Assembly (NCBI GenBank): GCA_030428355.1
Contig: JAUIBL010000003.1
Location: forward strand, 62,001 to 126,000
DNA: 64,000 nt
Origin: Alphaproteobacteria bacterium
GTDB taxonomy: Bacteria; Pseudomonadota; Alphaproteobacteria; Rhodobacterales; Rhodobacteraceae
Reading direction: 5' to 3'
Program-made: the position numbers and the translations under genes
Notes under the pieces: generated by a model
What the model was told of the DNA's origin: nothing
Database searches by the model: none
What the model saw: only the letters and a program-made list of their open reading frames with translations
Shown: one piece after another, positions 26,210 through 35,381 of the stretch
Numbering within the stretch: the stretch's first letter is position 1
Layout: each line of letters opens with the position of its first letter

Positions 26210-28183
26210 CTAAAGATCGTCGAAGCTTCTTCCGTATTTGATCAGTTCGGCAAAGACCGGGTCGGGGGTCCAGAGATCGCGGTCCGGGTGATCGAGCGCC
26301 TCCATCGCGCGGGTGGTCCTGAGCAGGCCCTGTGCGCCAACTGCGTGCATCACGCCACCGCGCCAGTTGGGCACGAGATGGGTAAAGACAGACAGCGTGT
26401 CGATTTCGGCAGAGCGTGGCACAACGCCGTCGCGCAGGGCCTTGGCACCGGTATTGGCAAGCGCGCCGATCATCAGACGGGCGATCTGGTCGGCGGGCAG
26501 GGTCGACTGCGGCGCGCGGCGTTCGTTGATCCTGTGCTGGACCTCCGGGTCCGGGACGTCGCCTTCGGACCCGGAACGGTAAAACCCGCCTCCGCCACCG
26601 CGCCCCTGCCGACCAAGCTGCACCAGCATCCCGGACCAGTTCAGGGCACCTTCTGCGCGCGGGTGCCGGGACACGGTGTCGAGCCCGGTCTGGTCGGCCA
26701 GACTGTAGGGCGGGTGTGTCATGCCCCAACCCCGCAAGGCGCTGTCGATCGCGAAGGGGGATCGCCCCAGATCGACCAGCGCATCCGCCGCACGCCAGAG
26801 CGTATGCAGCAGCCGGTCGTGCAGTCCGGTGCCCGCGGTTGTCTGAACCACGGCCAGCTTGTTCATGCGCCGTGCCAGTGCAAGGCCAAGGCGGCGGTGG
26901 TCTTCGGTTGCGTCGGGGCCAAGGATCACTTCGACAACGCGCGCGGTTGCGGCAGGGGCCGCGAATTGCAGCGACAGGCGGGCATCCACGCCCGGAAGGC
27001 AATGGGCAATCACGATGCCCGGCGGCACTGGGGCGCCGCGCTGTCCACGTGTGGCCCGAAGCACGATCTGGACGTCCTGAAGCAGGTCTGCCCCATCGCC
27101 AAAGCGCAAAGCCCCAAGGGCGCGTTGCATCCGGTCGGCGGGCAAACGTCCGCGTTGCACAGCCTGCTGCAGCACCTGTCTCACATGGCCCACCGCATCG
27201 CGCTGCTGGTCGGGATCCTTGATGAACCAGCGCACGCCAAGCCCTGCGTCGAGTGCGGCCAGCACGATCTGGCTGGCAATCACGCTGCCGCCCAGAACCC
27301 CGATGGCCGAAATCTCGGGAAGATCGGAGCGGCGCACCTGTGCGGCGACCTTCTGTTCGGCGTGAAACAGGTGCGACAGCGCCTTGGACTGTTCGGTGTC
27401 GGCGCAGTCCTCGGCAGCGGCCTCTTCGAAGGCGAGACCTGCGTCGATCGGCAAGAGCATCGCCGCTTCGACCGCCGCGAGGATCTTTTTCGGCGCAAGT
27501 TCCGGTGAGGCTGCAATGTCGGTCCGGGTCTTGCTGATGGCGGATTGGTATGCGGCGGCGTTGGCAAAGCCGTCGCGAAGATCGGCGGTCGGCCGTGGGG
27601 CAGCCCCCGTGCTGCGCAGGTCGGCGATAAAGTCGCCAAGAGCGTCATCGGCGCTTGTGTCGAACAGCACATCCGCCAAAGCGGTACAGGCATCCGTTGT
27701 CACCGGCATCAGCGCACCGCCGACCAGCAGATCGAGCGTGGCCTCGGCCCCCAGAAGCCGGGGCAGGCGTTGCGTGGCCCCTGCACTGGGTACAAGGCCA
27801 AGCCGTGCATTGGGAAAGCCGATGCGGGTCTGACGGTGAATCAGCCTGTAATGCGCGGCCAGCGCCAGTTCGACACCACCTCCGACAACGGCCCCGGTCA
27901 GAACGGCGATCACCGGCTTGGGGCACTGCTCGATCCTGCGGCACAGCCCGGAGAGCGTGTTGGCGCGGTCATCGCCGCCCCCTTGCGGCACGGTGATGCC
28001 AGAGGGAAAGGCCGGGCCGAACGGACGCAGGACAAGGATGTCTACCAAGTCATCGGCGGCAAGGCGCGCCACGGCGTCGTCAATCGCGGTCATCACCGCA
28101 ACGGTCAGCCGGGCAGAGGGTCCGCCGGGCAACGCGATCTGCGCCACCCCGTCTGTCACGGTGATCTCGGTCTCAGTGCCCAT
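26210..28183 (-). CDS. FadJ/FadB-like multifunctional protein with degenerate active sites
   Basis: A 657-aa protein with the layout of a bifunctional enoyl-CoA hydratase/3-hydroxyacyl-CoA dehydrogenase: a crotonase domain (about 10-180), a Rossmann domain (about 290-440) and helical 3HCDH C-terminal domains. The crotonase domain has the first catalytic Glu (GGVELAL, E105), but Asn (N125 in GFPNARLG) replaces the second. In the dehydrogenase half the nucleotide motif is altered (GVLGGSVIA), the catalytic-His region reads LSLQFAAP with Gln 406 where His is expected, and the usual N-R pair reads HDR. The start at ATG 28183 follows GGAG; the ORF-track start adds 21 residues. It is either a divergent catalyst or a non-catalytic, acyl-CoA-binding homologue. 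Confidence 0.75.
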   Translation of the reverse strand: MGTETEITVTDGVAQIALPGGPSARLTVAVMTAIDDAVARLAADDLVDILVLRPFGPAFPSGITVPQGGGDDRANTLSGLCRRIEQCPKPVIAVLTGAVVGGGVELALAAHYRLIHRQTRIGFPNARLGLVPSAGATQRLPRLLGAEATLDLLVGGALMPVTTDACTALADVLFDTSADDALGDFIADLRSTGAAPRPTADLRDGFANAAAYQSAISKTRTDIAASPELAPKKILAAVEAAMLLPIDAGLAFEEAAAEDCADTEQSKALSHLFHAEQKVAAQVRRSDLPEISAIGVLGGSVIASQIVLAALDAGLGVRWFIKDPDQQRDAVGHVRQVLQQAVQRGRLPADRMQRALGALRFGDGADLLQDVQIVLRATRGQRGAPVPPGIVIAHCLPGVDARLSLQFAAPAATARVVEVILGPDATEDHRRLGLALARRMNKLAVVQTTAGTGLHDRLLHTLWRAADALVDLGRSPFAIDSALRGWGMTHPPYSLADQTGLDTVSRHPRAEGALNWSGMLVQLGRQGRGGGGGFYRSGSEGDVPDPEVQHRINERRAPQSTLPADQIARLMIGALANTGAKALRDGVVPRSAEIDTLSVFTHLVPNWRGGVMHAVGAQGLLRTTRAMEALDHPDRDLWTPDPVFAELIKYGRSFDDL

Positions 28184-28273
28184 CTGCTGCTCCGATGGCC
28201 TCGGGTCGGCATGTTTGCCTGTTCTTTGCAGCGTATTAGAGGCCAAATGGGCCGTTCTGGCAACAATCCTGCG

Positions 28274-29260
28274 TTATTTGCCGCGATTGTGCATCATTCG
28301 CGCGACATCCAGCATCCGCGCGGAAAAGCCCCATTCGTTGTCGTACCAGCCGAAAATGCGGAGCTGGTCGCCGGTTTCCATCGTCTCGTTCGGCGCGATC
28401 ACCAGCGACTCCGTCCGTGCCCGCAGATCGACCGAGACACAGGGGTCCTCAACCAGACCGATCACCGGATTGGCGTCGGCGAGGGTGCGCAGGGCATCGG
28501 CGGGGTTTTTCGGAGGGTTGGCCAGACGCACCACCAGATCCACCGCCGACACGCTGATCGCGGGCACGCGCACAGCGGCCCCGGTCACACGCCCGGCCAG
28601 ATCGGGCAGCACGCGGTCGATCAGCTTGGCAGCGCTGGTGGTGGTGGGCACCATGCTCACGGCACCGGCGCGGTTGCGGGCAAGGTCCGGCCCGCGCGGC
28701 GCATCCACCATCGGCTGGCTGCCGGTGTAACAATGGATCGTCGTCATATGGCCCTGGATCAGGCCAAACCGCGTGTCCAGATCGCGCAGCAGCGGGGCCA
28801 GCGCGTTCGTCGTGCAGGACGCGTTCGAGACGATCCGGTGATCCGCGATCCGGTCTTCATTCGCGCCTTTGACGATGGTGATGTCGGCAATGTCGGAAGG
28901 GCCAGAGATCAGAACCGCCCGCGCGCCAGCGGTCAGGGCCGCTTCGGCGGTGGCGCGGTCCTTGGTGGCGCCGGTGCAGTCGAGCAGCAGATCGACATCC
29001 GCCAAGGGCAGGTCGGCCATCTTGACCCCGGTCAAAAGCGGAATGGACCTGTCGCCGGCCTGCAGCGCACCATTCCTGAGGCTGGCTCCGCCGGGCAGGG
29101 GGCCGAAGACGCTGTCATAGGTGAAAAGATAGGCGCAGGTCTCGGGCGCGGCGAGGTCATTGACCGCCACCACCTCGATCCCCGCATGGGCCGGATTGGT
29201 CAGGATTTGCCGCAGGATCACGCGGCCGATCCGACCGAACCCGTGGATGACGATGCGCAT
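28274..29260 (-). CDS. Glyceraldehyde-3-phosphate dehydrogenase family protein
   Basis: A 328-aa type I GAPDH-like enzyme. The N-terminal NAD motif is GFGRIGR, the catalytic Cys is in SNASCTTNALAP (about residue 150), the His is in TTIHCYTGSQ (about 177), and the C-terminal signature WYDNEWGFS is present. The second Cys usually seen four residues after the catalytic one is Ala here. It converts glyceraldehyde-3-phosphate (or a similar aldehyde such as erythrose-4-phosphate) and NAD+. ATG 29260 is used; the ORF-track start lies 17 codons upstream. It stands alone, divergent from an IclR regulator, and may be a second, regulated GAPDH. Confidence 0.85.
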   Translation of the reverse strand: MRIVIHGFGRIGRVILRQILTNPAHAGIEVVAVNDLAAPETCAYLFTYDSVFGPLPGGASLRNGALQAGDRSIPLLTGVKMADLPLADVDLLLDCTGATKDRATAEAALTAGARAVLISGPSDIADITIVKGANEDRIADHRIVSNASCTTNALAPLLRDLDTRFGLIQGHMTTIHCYTGSQPMVDAPRGPDLARNRAGAVSMVPTTTSAAKLIDRVLPDLAGRVTGAAVRVPAISVSAVDLVVRLANPPKNPADALRTLADANPVIGLVEDPCVSVDLRARTESLVIAPNETMETGDQLRIFGWYDNEWGFSARMLDVARMMHNRGK

Positions 29261-29320
29261 GGCGACTGTCCTTTGTCCTTCTGCCGCACACCTGTGCGAT
29301 AGCGCTTGCATTTCAACTCT

Positions 29321-29343
29321 GATTTTTTCACATTGTAAAAATC
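29321..29343. promoter_or_regulatory. Palindromic operator candidate between gap and the IclR gene
   Basis: Two near-mirror half-sites, GATTTTTTCAC and GTAAAAATC, flank a short centre in the AT-rich divergent spacer. This is the kind of site an IclR dimer pair would bind to control its own gene and the GAPDH gene. Confidence 0.5.
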
Positions 29344-29381
29344 TTTTTTGTATCGAGACAATTCAGGGCGCAGGTGCGGGC

Positions 29382-30209
29382 ATGAATGCTGAGACAGGGC
29401 CGGAACGGCGGGCACGGGGACGGCCCCGCGCATGGAGCGATACGACCGAGCAGAACAAGATCAAATCGCTGGATCGGGCGCTGGTCATCCTTGAACGGCT
29501 GAGCGAACGCGGCGGTGCGACGCTGACCGATCTGTCCGAAGATCTAGATCAATCTCCAGCCACCGTCTACCGGGTGCTGTCGACCTTCGAGGGGCGCAAC
29601 ATGGTCGATTTCGATCCCGTGGCGCAGACCTGGCATATCGGGGCAGGCGCGTTTCACATCGGATCGCGGTTTCTGCGGCGCACATCGCTGGTCGAACGGG
29701 CGCGCCCGTTCCTGCGGGAATTGATGCAAAAGACCGAAGAGACCGCCAATCTGGGCGTGTCCCGCGACGGGCTGGTCCTGTTCCTGAGCCAGGTCGAGAC
29801 GCATCACAACATCCGCGCGTTTTTCCCGCCGGGCACCATGTCGCCGATGCATTCCTCGGGCATCGGCAAGGCGCTTCTGGCGCAGATGGACGACAAGGAG
29901 GTCGCGGCGATCATTCGCAAGCACAAGCTTACGGCGTTCACAGACCATACGCTGGTCACACCCGAGGCGCTGGCCGAGGATTTGGTCAAGACACGCGCGC
30001 GGGGCTATGCGTTTGATGCAGAAGAGAAAAACGACGGTATGCGCTGTATCGCAGCACCCGTGTTCGACATGCATGGCGAGCCGATTGCCGGGGTGTCGAT
30101 CTCGGGCCCGTCAGCCCGCATCCCCGATGAACGCATCGACAGCCTTGGTTTGGCGGTCAAGGAAACGGCGGCCAGACTGACCGCCGCTTTGGGGGGCGCG
30201 TCGGATTAG
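29382..30209 (+). CDS. IclR family transcriptional regulator
   Basis: 275 aa from ATG 29382. A basic N-terminal tail (RRARGRPRAW) leads into the winged HTH (about residues 28-90, with TLTDLSEDLDQSPATVYRVL). The IclR effector domain follows, with the typical PMHSSGIGKALLA segment near 160 and AAPVFD...AGVSISGP near 230. Effectors in this family are small organic acids. It is divergent from the GAPDH-like gene with a palindrome between them, and it overlaps metF tail to tail by 4 nt. A resemblance to regulators of glyoxylate metabolism (BhcR-type) is possible, but the bhc genes are absent here. Confidence 0.88.
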   Translation: MNAETGPERRARGRPRAWSDTTEQNKIKSLDRALVILERLSERGGATLTDLSEDLDQSPATVYRVLSTFEGRNMVDFDPVAQTWHIGAGAFHIGSRFLRRTSLVERARPFLRELMQKTEETANLGVSRDGLVLFLSQVETHHNIRAFFPPGTMSPMHSSGIGKALLAQMDDKEVAAIIRKHKLTAFTDHTLVTPEALAEDLVKTRARGYAFDAEEKNDGMRCIAAPVFDMHGEPIAGVSISGPSARIPDERIDSLGLAVKETAARLTAALGGASD

Positions 30210-31072
30210 GCGACGTTCTTGAGGTTCAGCTTGGGGGTCACGCCAAGCGCGTGGCACACGTCGCGGGTCAGCTCCGGACGGTTGAGCGTGTAGAAGTGCA
30301 ACGTATCGACCCCGCCGTCGATCAGGTCGGAACAAAGCTCCGCACAGATCGCGGTGGCCAGCAGATCTTCGCGCCCGTCACGCTCGGCTTTTTCGAACGC
30401 ATCCACAACCCACGCCGGGATATGCGTGCCGCAGCGCTGGGCAAAGCGGACAGCGCCCTTCCAGTTCTCGATCGGCAGGATGCCCGGTGTCACCGGCTTG
30501 TCGATTCCGGCCTTTTCGCAGGCATCGCGGAACCGGAAAAAGGTCTCGGCCTCGAAGAAGAATTGCGTCAGTGCTTCGGATGCGCCCGCGTCGAACTTGC
30601 GCTTGAGGTAGGACACATCCGCCTGCGCATCGGCCGCTTCGGGGTGGGTGTCGGGATAGGCCCCCACGCGGATGGTGAAATCACCCGCCTCGCGCAGACC
30701 CTCGATCAGCTCTACGCTCGAGGCGAATCCATCTTGATGGGGCACAAAGCCGGTCGAGCCTTTGGGCGGATCACCGCGCAGGGCTACGATGTCGGTCACA
30801 CCGGCTGCGGCGAAATCCTGTGCAATGGCAAGGGTTTCCGCGCGCGTGGCGTTGACGCAGGTGAGGTGCGCAGCAACCGGCAGGCCCGAGGATTTGTGCA
30901 GCGTTGCCACCGCCTCGCGCGTCAGATCGCGGGTTGTGCCACCTGCGCCGTAGGTCACGGATACAAACCGCGGCTGCAGCGGGGCAAGCACCTGAACGGT
31001 GTCCCACAAACGGAAAGAGGCTTCGAGGTTCTGGGGCGGGAAGAATTCGAACGAAACGGACGGAGTTGTCAT
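30206..31072 (-). CDS. metF: Methylenetetrahydrofolate reductase
   Basis: A 288-aa FAD enzyme that reduces 5,10-methylene-THF to 5-methyl-THF for methionine synthesis. The opening SFEFFPPQN contains the catalytic Glu region, VTYGAGGTT follows near residue 45, ALRGDPP near 105, and AGITPGILPI-like PVTPGILPI near 200. ATG 31072 has AAGGAA upstream; the longer ORF-track start would run through the divergent regulator's operator. It is divergent from a LysR/MetR-like gene. Confidence 0.95.
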   Translation of the reverse strand: MTTPSVSFEFFPPQNLEASFRLWDTVQVLAPLQPRFVSVTYGAGGTTRDLTREAVATLHKSSGLPVAAHLTCVNATRAETLAIAQDFAAAGVTDIVALRGDPPKGSTGFVPHQDGFASSVELIEGLREAGDFTIRVGAYPDTHPEAADAQADVSYLKRKFDAGASEALTQFFFEAETFFRFRDACEKAGIDKPVTPGILPIENWKGAVRFAQRCGTHIPAWVVDAFEKAERDGREDLLATAICAELCSDLIDGGVDTLHFYTLNRPELTRDVCHALGVTPKLNLKNVA

Positions 31073-31121
31073 CGACGTGTTCCTTGATGGCGTTGAAGCT
31101 CTTGTCGCACACGCAGCATTG

Positions 31122-31134
31122 TGAGACAAACTCA
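31122..31134. promoter_or_regulatory. MetR-type operator candidate in the metF-LysR spacer
   Basis: TGAGACAAACTCA is a perfect TGAG-N5-CTCA palindrome and fits the TGAA-N5-TTCA layout known for MetR sites. It lies midway between metF and the LysR-family gene. Confidence 0.55.
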
Positions 31135-31167
31135 TAAATCTAATCTTGAACATGAGATCGTTTGATA

Positions 31168-32073
31168 ATGCACATCGAGTTCCGTCATCTGCGCACGATC
31201 AAGGCCATTCATGAATATGGCGGGGTGGCCAAGGCTGCGGATCAGCTCAACATCACGCAATCGGCGCTCAGCCATCAGATCAAGGCGCTCGAGGATCAGG
31301 CAGGGGTGGAGCTGTTCGTTCGGCGCTCCAAGCCGATGAAACTGTCGGCGGCGGGGATGCGGCTCTTGCGGCTGGCCAATCAGGTCCTGCCTCAGGTCGA
31401 GGCGCTGGCCGCCGAATTCGAAGGGCTGCGCGGTGGGTCGACCGGGCGGATGCACATCGCCATCGAATGTCACGCCTGTTTCGAATGGCTGTTCCCGGTG
31501 TTGGAGGCGTTCCGCAAGAACTGGCCGGATGTGGATGTGGACATCCGCCCGGGCCTCGCTTTCGATGCGCTGCCTGCCCTGCAAAAGGAAGAGGTCGATC
31601 TGGTCGTGTCGTCCGACCCCGAGGACATTCCCGGTGTCACCTTTACCGAACTTTTTGATTACAAAGCGGTTTTCGTCGCGTCCTCGGCCCATCCGCTGGC
31701 CGAAAAACCTTATGTCGATGCCGAGGATTTCCGTGGGCAGACGCTCATCACCTACCCGGTGGAGCGGTCACGCCTCGATGTGTTCAGCCAATTGCTGATC
31801 CCGGCAAAAGTGGAGCCGGCCTCGGTCCGTCAGGTTGAACTGACGGCCGTGATCCTGCTCTTGGTCGCATCCAACAGGGGCGTGTCCGTGCTACCCGACT
31901 GGGTTGTGCGCGAGGTCAAGTACAGCTCGGACTACGTCACCCGGCCTTTGACACAGGCGGGGGTGACACGTCGACTCTACGCGGCCACACGCTCCGTGGA
32001 CACCGACAAACCCTTTGTCGCGGAATTGATCCGGCTGGCCCGGCAAGAGGCGCAGCGCCTGCAATCCGCCTGA
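31168..32073 (+). CDS. LysR family regulator, MetR-like
   Basis: 301 aa. The N-terminal HTH (about residues 1-62, with AKAADQLNITQSALSHQIKA) is followed by a LysR substrate domain. The divergent pairing with metF, the TGAG-N5-CTCA site between them and the overall spacing match MetR, which uses homocysteine as co-activator. ATG 31168 is preferred over the TTG two codons upstream. The name MetR is an inference from context. Confidence 0.85.
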   Translation: MHIEFRHLRTIKAIHEYGGVAKAADQLNITQSALSHQIKALEDQAGVELFVRRSKPMKLSAAGMRLLRLANQVLPQVEALAAEFEGLRGGSTGRMHIAIECHACFEWLFPVLEAFRKNWPDVDVDIRPGLAFDALPALQKEEVDLVVSSDPEDIPGVTFTELFDYKAVFVASSAHPLAEKPYVDAEDFRGQTLITYPVERSRLDVFSQLLIPAKVEPASVRQVELTAVILLLVASNRGVSVLPDWVVREVKYSSDYVTRPLTQAGVTRRLYAATRSVDTDKPFVAELIRLARQEAQRLQSA

Positions 32074-32076
32074 TGC

Positions 32077-32283
32077 TCAGAGGGCTGAAAGGTTGGAGGC
32101 CATCTTGCGGCCGTCGCGCCCTTCGGTCATTTCAAAACTGACCTTCTGGTTGTCGGCCAGCCCATCCATACCGGATTGCTGCACAGCGGAAATGTGAACA
32201 AACACATCCTTGCCGCCGTCTTCCGGCGAAATGAATCCGTAGCCTTTGGTTGCATTAAACCACTTCACGGTACCGTTCGGCAT
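32077..32283 (-). CDS. Cold-shock domain protein (CspA family)
   Basis: A 68-aa single cold-shock domain with both RNA-binding motifs: [12 protein letters not shown] (RNP1) and DVFVHISAV (RNP2). It binds single-stranded RNA or DNA and melts secondary structure. ATG 32283 with GAAGGAGA upstream is the true start; the ORF-track extension of 23 residues is not typical. It converges with the LysR gene 3 nt away. Confidence 0.93.
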   Translation of the reverse strand: MPNGTVKWFNATKGYGFISPEDGGKDVFVHISAVQQSGMDGLADNQKVSFEMTEGRDGRKMASNLSAL

Positions 32284-32467
32284 TATCCCGTGTCTCCTTC
32301 TGTCGTCACGTTTGACCTCTGTGGGCCGCTTCGCTTGCGACCGGGTCTGCAATCTGCAACACCGTTCACAAGTATTCAGATTGAGCGAAATGCCCCGAAA
32401 ACAAGGCCCCCGCGCAATTTTCGGTCGGGGTCCTGCAGGGTTTTCGCGCAGCAGACAGGAGAGACGG

Positions 32468-32782
32468 ATGATCCTTTACGGGCTCAAGACCTGCGACACG
32501 TGCCGTAAGGCATTGAAGGCGTTACCAAACGCAGAATTTGTCGATGTTTCAACGACTTCGGTACCCGATGGTATACTGGATCGGGCGTTATCACAGTTTG
32601 GTGATAAAGTTTTGAACACCAAGTCGACAACATGGCGCGGACTTGACGAAACCGAACGCAGCAAGGAGCCCAAGGCGTTGTTGCTTGCGCATCCAAAGCT
32701 GATGAAACGACCGCTGATCGAGGACGGGGATGCACTTTATATCGGCTGGGACAAGGACACCCAGGCGGCCCTGATCGGTTAG
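32468..32782 (+). CDS. ArsC/Spx family thioredoxin-fold protein
   Basis: 104 aa from ATG 32468. The N-terminal [15 protein letters not shown] has a CxxC active site, and the C-terminal half carries the ArsC-family KRPLIEDGD segment with the conserved Arg-Pro. It belongs to the arsenate-reductase-like/YffB/Spx group. Without other ars genes nearby, a glutathione-linked reductase of YffB type is more likely than arsenate resistance. It overlaps the convergent ABC gene by 4 nt. Confidence 0.85.
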   Translation: MILYGLKTCDTCRKALKALPNAEFVDVSTTSVPDGILDRALSQFGDKVLNTKSTTWRGLDETERSKEPKALLLAHPKLMKRPLIEDGDALYIGWDKDTQAALIG

Positions 32783-34524
32783 GTCCGCACCTGCATCTGG
32801 TGCAGCGCGGCATAGGTGCCCGCCTGCGCCAGAAGATCGTCGTGCGTGCCCTGTTCGATCACACGCCCCTGATCCATGACGACGATCTTGTGCGCGTCGC
32901 GGATCGTGGACAGCCTATGGGCAATCACCAGCGTGGTGCGCCCCTTCGACAGCTCGTCCAGCGCCGCCTGCACCTTGGCCTCGGACCCGGTATCAAGCGC
33001 GGAGGTTGCTTCGTCCAGCAGCAGGATGGGCCGGTTGCGCAACAGCGCGCGGGCGATCGCCACCCGTTGCCGCTGGCCCCCGGACAGGGCCGATCCGCGC
33101 GGCCCGACCGGGGTGTTCAACCCGTCGGCCAGTTGCGGCAGGAAGTCGGACACATGCGCCGCATCCAGCGCACGTTTCAGGTCGGCGTCGGATACGTTCT
33201 TCTGACCCAGCAGGATGTTCTCCAGCACCGTATCGTCGAACAGCAGCGCCTCTTGCGACACCACCGAAAACAACCCGCGCAGATCCGCCAGCGCCATGTC
33301 CGAAACCGGCACGCCGCCGATGGTCACCACTCCATGTGATGGGTCAACAAGCCGCGTCAGCACATTGAAGATGGTCGATTTTCCCGCACCCGAAGGCCCG
33401 ACCAGAGCGGTGGTCCGACCGGCCTCTGCGGTAAAGCTGCAGCCCTTCAAAATCGCCGTATCGCCATAGCTCAGCGATACGTCCTCAAGCGTGATCTCGG
33501 GAACGCCCGTCGGGGCAGGGCGCGGTATGGCCGGGCTGCGCAGGGTCGGTTCGGTATCAAGGATCTGGCGGATGCGCTCGATCCCGGCGGCCGCCACCTG
33601 CCAGACCCCGGCCACGTTGCCAAGGCGGCGCAAAGGTTCAAACGCGAGACCGATCGCGGTGAAGAAGGCCATGAAGTCACCGACGGTTTTTTCGCCCGAC
33701 AGGATCTCACTGCCGCCGTAGAACAGCACCCCCATGAAGCCCAGACCGGCCATGATGTCGATCATGCCGGGGATGGTCGCCTGACCCAGCGCGCTGCGGG
33801 TTTCGACCCTGACCCGCTCTTCCGTCAGCTTGCGGTAACGGTCGGACTGATAGCGTTCCAGCGCGTTCAGCTTGACCGGCACGATGCCGTGAAATGCCTC
33901 GTTCAGGCGCACCGAAAGTTTCGCCGCGACATCCCGCGCGCGCCGGGCTTCCTTGCGGACATAGCGTTGCAGGAACACCGACGGGGCCACGAGGATCGGC
34001 GCACCCAACAGCGCGATCAGCGTCCAGCGCCAATCCACCGAAACCGCCACCGCAAAGAGCGACACAAGGGCGATCACGTCACGTCCGGCCCCGGTGATGA
34101 TCGTCCGCCACACCTTTGAAATCGCGTCCACATCGCCTTCGACGCGCTGCATCAGATAGCCGGGCGAATGGGTCTGGTGATAGGCCCCGTCAAGCACCAT
34201 GAGATGCGCCAGAAGGTCCTGCCGGATGTCGGCGACAGAGAGTTGTGAAATCCGCGTCAGCAGCACCTTCTGAACGATGCTCGCCACGGCACGGATGACA
34301 AAGATGCCCAGAAAGACAAGTCCAACCCAGACGATGGCATCGGCGTCGCCCCCGACGAAAACACGGTCGAACATCGGCTTCATCATGTAGGACAACGCGC
34401 CGAACATGCCGCCTTCCAGCGCCATGAACAGCATGGCGACGATCAGAAGCCGCCAGTGCTTTGCCAGATAGCCGCGCCACACCCACAGCAGCAGACCGCG
34501 CGGATTGACTGCCGCTTCGGTCAC
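32779..34524 (-). CDS. ABC exporter, fused membrane and ATPase domains (MsbA-like)
   Basis: A 581-aa half-transporter. Six membrane helices lie in residues 1-320. The nucleotide-binding domain has Walker [10 protein letters not shown] (about 375), Q-loop SQEALLF, signature LSGGQRQR (about 480) and Walker B ILLLDEAT. It works as a homodimer exporting lipid or drug substrates; MsbA-type lipid flipping is likely but unproven. The stop of the upstream phosphatase overlaps its start by 4 nt, so the two form an operon. Confidence 0.9.
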   Translation of the reverse strand: MTEAAVNPRGLLLWVWRGYLAKHWRLLIVAMLFMALEGGMFGALSYMMKPMFDRVFVGGDADAIVWVGLVFLGIFVIRAVASIVQKVLLTRISQLSVADIRQDLLAHLMVLDGAYHQTHSPGYLMQRVEGDVDAISKVWRTIITGAGRDVIALVSLFAVAVSVDWRWTLIALLGAPILVAPSVFLQRYVRKEARRARDVAAKLSVRLNEAFHGIVPVKLNALERYQSDRYRKLTEERVRVETRSALGQATIPGMIDIMAGLGFMGVLFYGGSEILSGEKTVGDFMAFFTAIGLAFEPLRRLGNVAGVWQVAAAGIERIRQILDTEPTLRSPAIPRPAPTGVPEITLEDVSLSYGDTAILKGCSFTAEAGRTTALVGPSGAGKSTIFNVLTRLVDPSHGVVTIGGVPVSDMALADLRGLFSVVSQEALLFDDTVLENILLGQKNVSDADLKRALDAAHVSDFLPQLADGLNTPVGPRGSALSGGQRQRVAIARALLRNRPILLLDEATSALDTGSEAKVQAALDELSKGRTTLVIAHRLSTIRDAHKIVVMDQGRVIEQGTHDDLLAQAGTYAALHQMQVRT

Positions 34525-35237
34525 GTGACCGGGGCCGCCGGCAATGTGACCCGGTCCGCCGGTGTCTTGCGGTCGAACCCGGCCTGGATCGCGGTGCCGT
34601 CATACTCCGTCCGGATCCACTCTTCGAACGAGATCGGCTGCCGGGCCGTCCGCGCCGCGTAGACATCGAGGATGTAATCCTGAACGCCGGTCGCGGTGAA
34701 ATCGAGATGGATGTATTTCAGCGAAAGCTGCTTGCGCGCCACATCAACCGGTTTGTTCTCGAACACCATCAGGTAAAGGGCGGCCACGAACCCGGCCCGG
34801 TCCGCCCCGGATTTGCAGTGAAACACAAACGGCTTTTCCGCGATCCGCAGCGTGTCGATCACATGCACGATCTTCTTGCGGCTGACCGCGTTGCGCGCCT
34901 GCAGCTTGGCGTTCAACAGTTTCAGCCCCAGCGCCTCGCAGGTTTCCTTTTCGAACAGGTAATGGGCGTACTTGTCCTCGCCGCGCAGGTTGACGACGGT
35001 CTTGATCCCCATTGCCTTGTATTTCTCGAACCGCGCATGGGTCGGCTGGTTCGACCGGTAGACCCCCGGTGCGATCTCGAAGAAATTGGTCCAGAAGGTG
35101 CGCAGAAAGGCATGGTCGAACACGTGGTAATGAAAGGTTGACCAGCGCCGCGCGCGCGGATCGGTGATGTCCTTGCCGAAGGACCGACGCAGCTTGCGCT
35201 CTGCGTCTTCGATCTTTGTCCAAAGTCGTCCCAGCAT
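34521..35237 (-). CDS. Dual-specificity/tyrosine phosphatase family protein
   Basis: 238 aa with the phosphatase signature HCKSGADRAG (HCx5R; Cys and Arg about residues 135-141) and an upstream general-acid region. The N-terminal FFEIAPGVYRSNQPT and VVNLRGE segments match the bacterial DSP/PTP-like group seen near lipid and exopolysaccharide genes. ATGA overlap with the ABC exporter suggests a linked role, perhaps dephosphorylating a lipid or protein in the envelope; this is inference. Confidence 0.82.
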   Translation of the reverse strand: MLGRLWTKIEDAERKLRRSFGKDITDPRARRWSTFHYHVFDHAFLRTFWTNFFEIAPGVYRSNQPTHARFEKYKAMGIKTVVNLRGEDKYAHYLFEKETCEALGLKLLNAKLQARNAVSRKKIVHVIDTLRIAEKPFVFHCKSGADRAGFVAALYLMVFENKPVDVARKQLSLKYIHLDFTATGVQDYILDVYAARTARQPISFEEWIRTEYDGTAIQAGFDRKTPADRVTLPAAPVT

Positions 35238-35381
35238 CCGGTCCCTTTCGCGTCAGGCGCGGATGTAGAGACTGTGACGCGTGCTGGCAAGCACCGCGCG
35301 ATATTGACGGTGCGGCTGGGCAGGGTAGGGTGCGCCCGACCCTGCGGTCCGTCAGGGTGCCCCATCACTTCGAGGTTGCTT

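Noticed and set aside
29382-30209. Naming the IclR gene bhcR
   Set aside because: The protein resembles that group, but none of the beta-hydroxyaspartate cycle genes is nearby and I cannot align it here.
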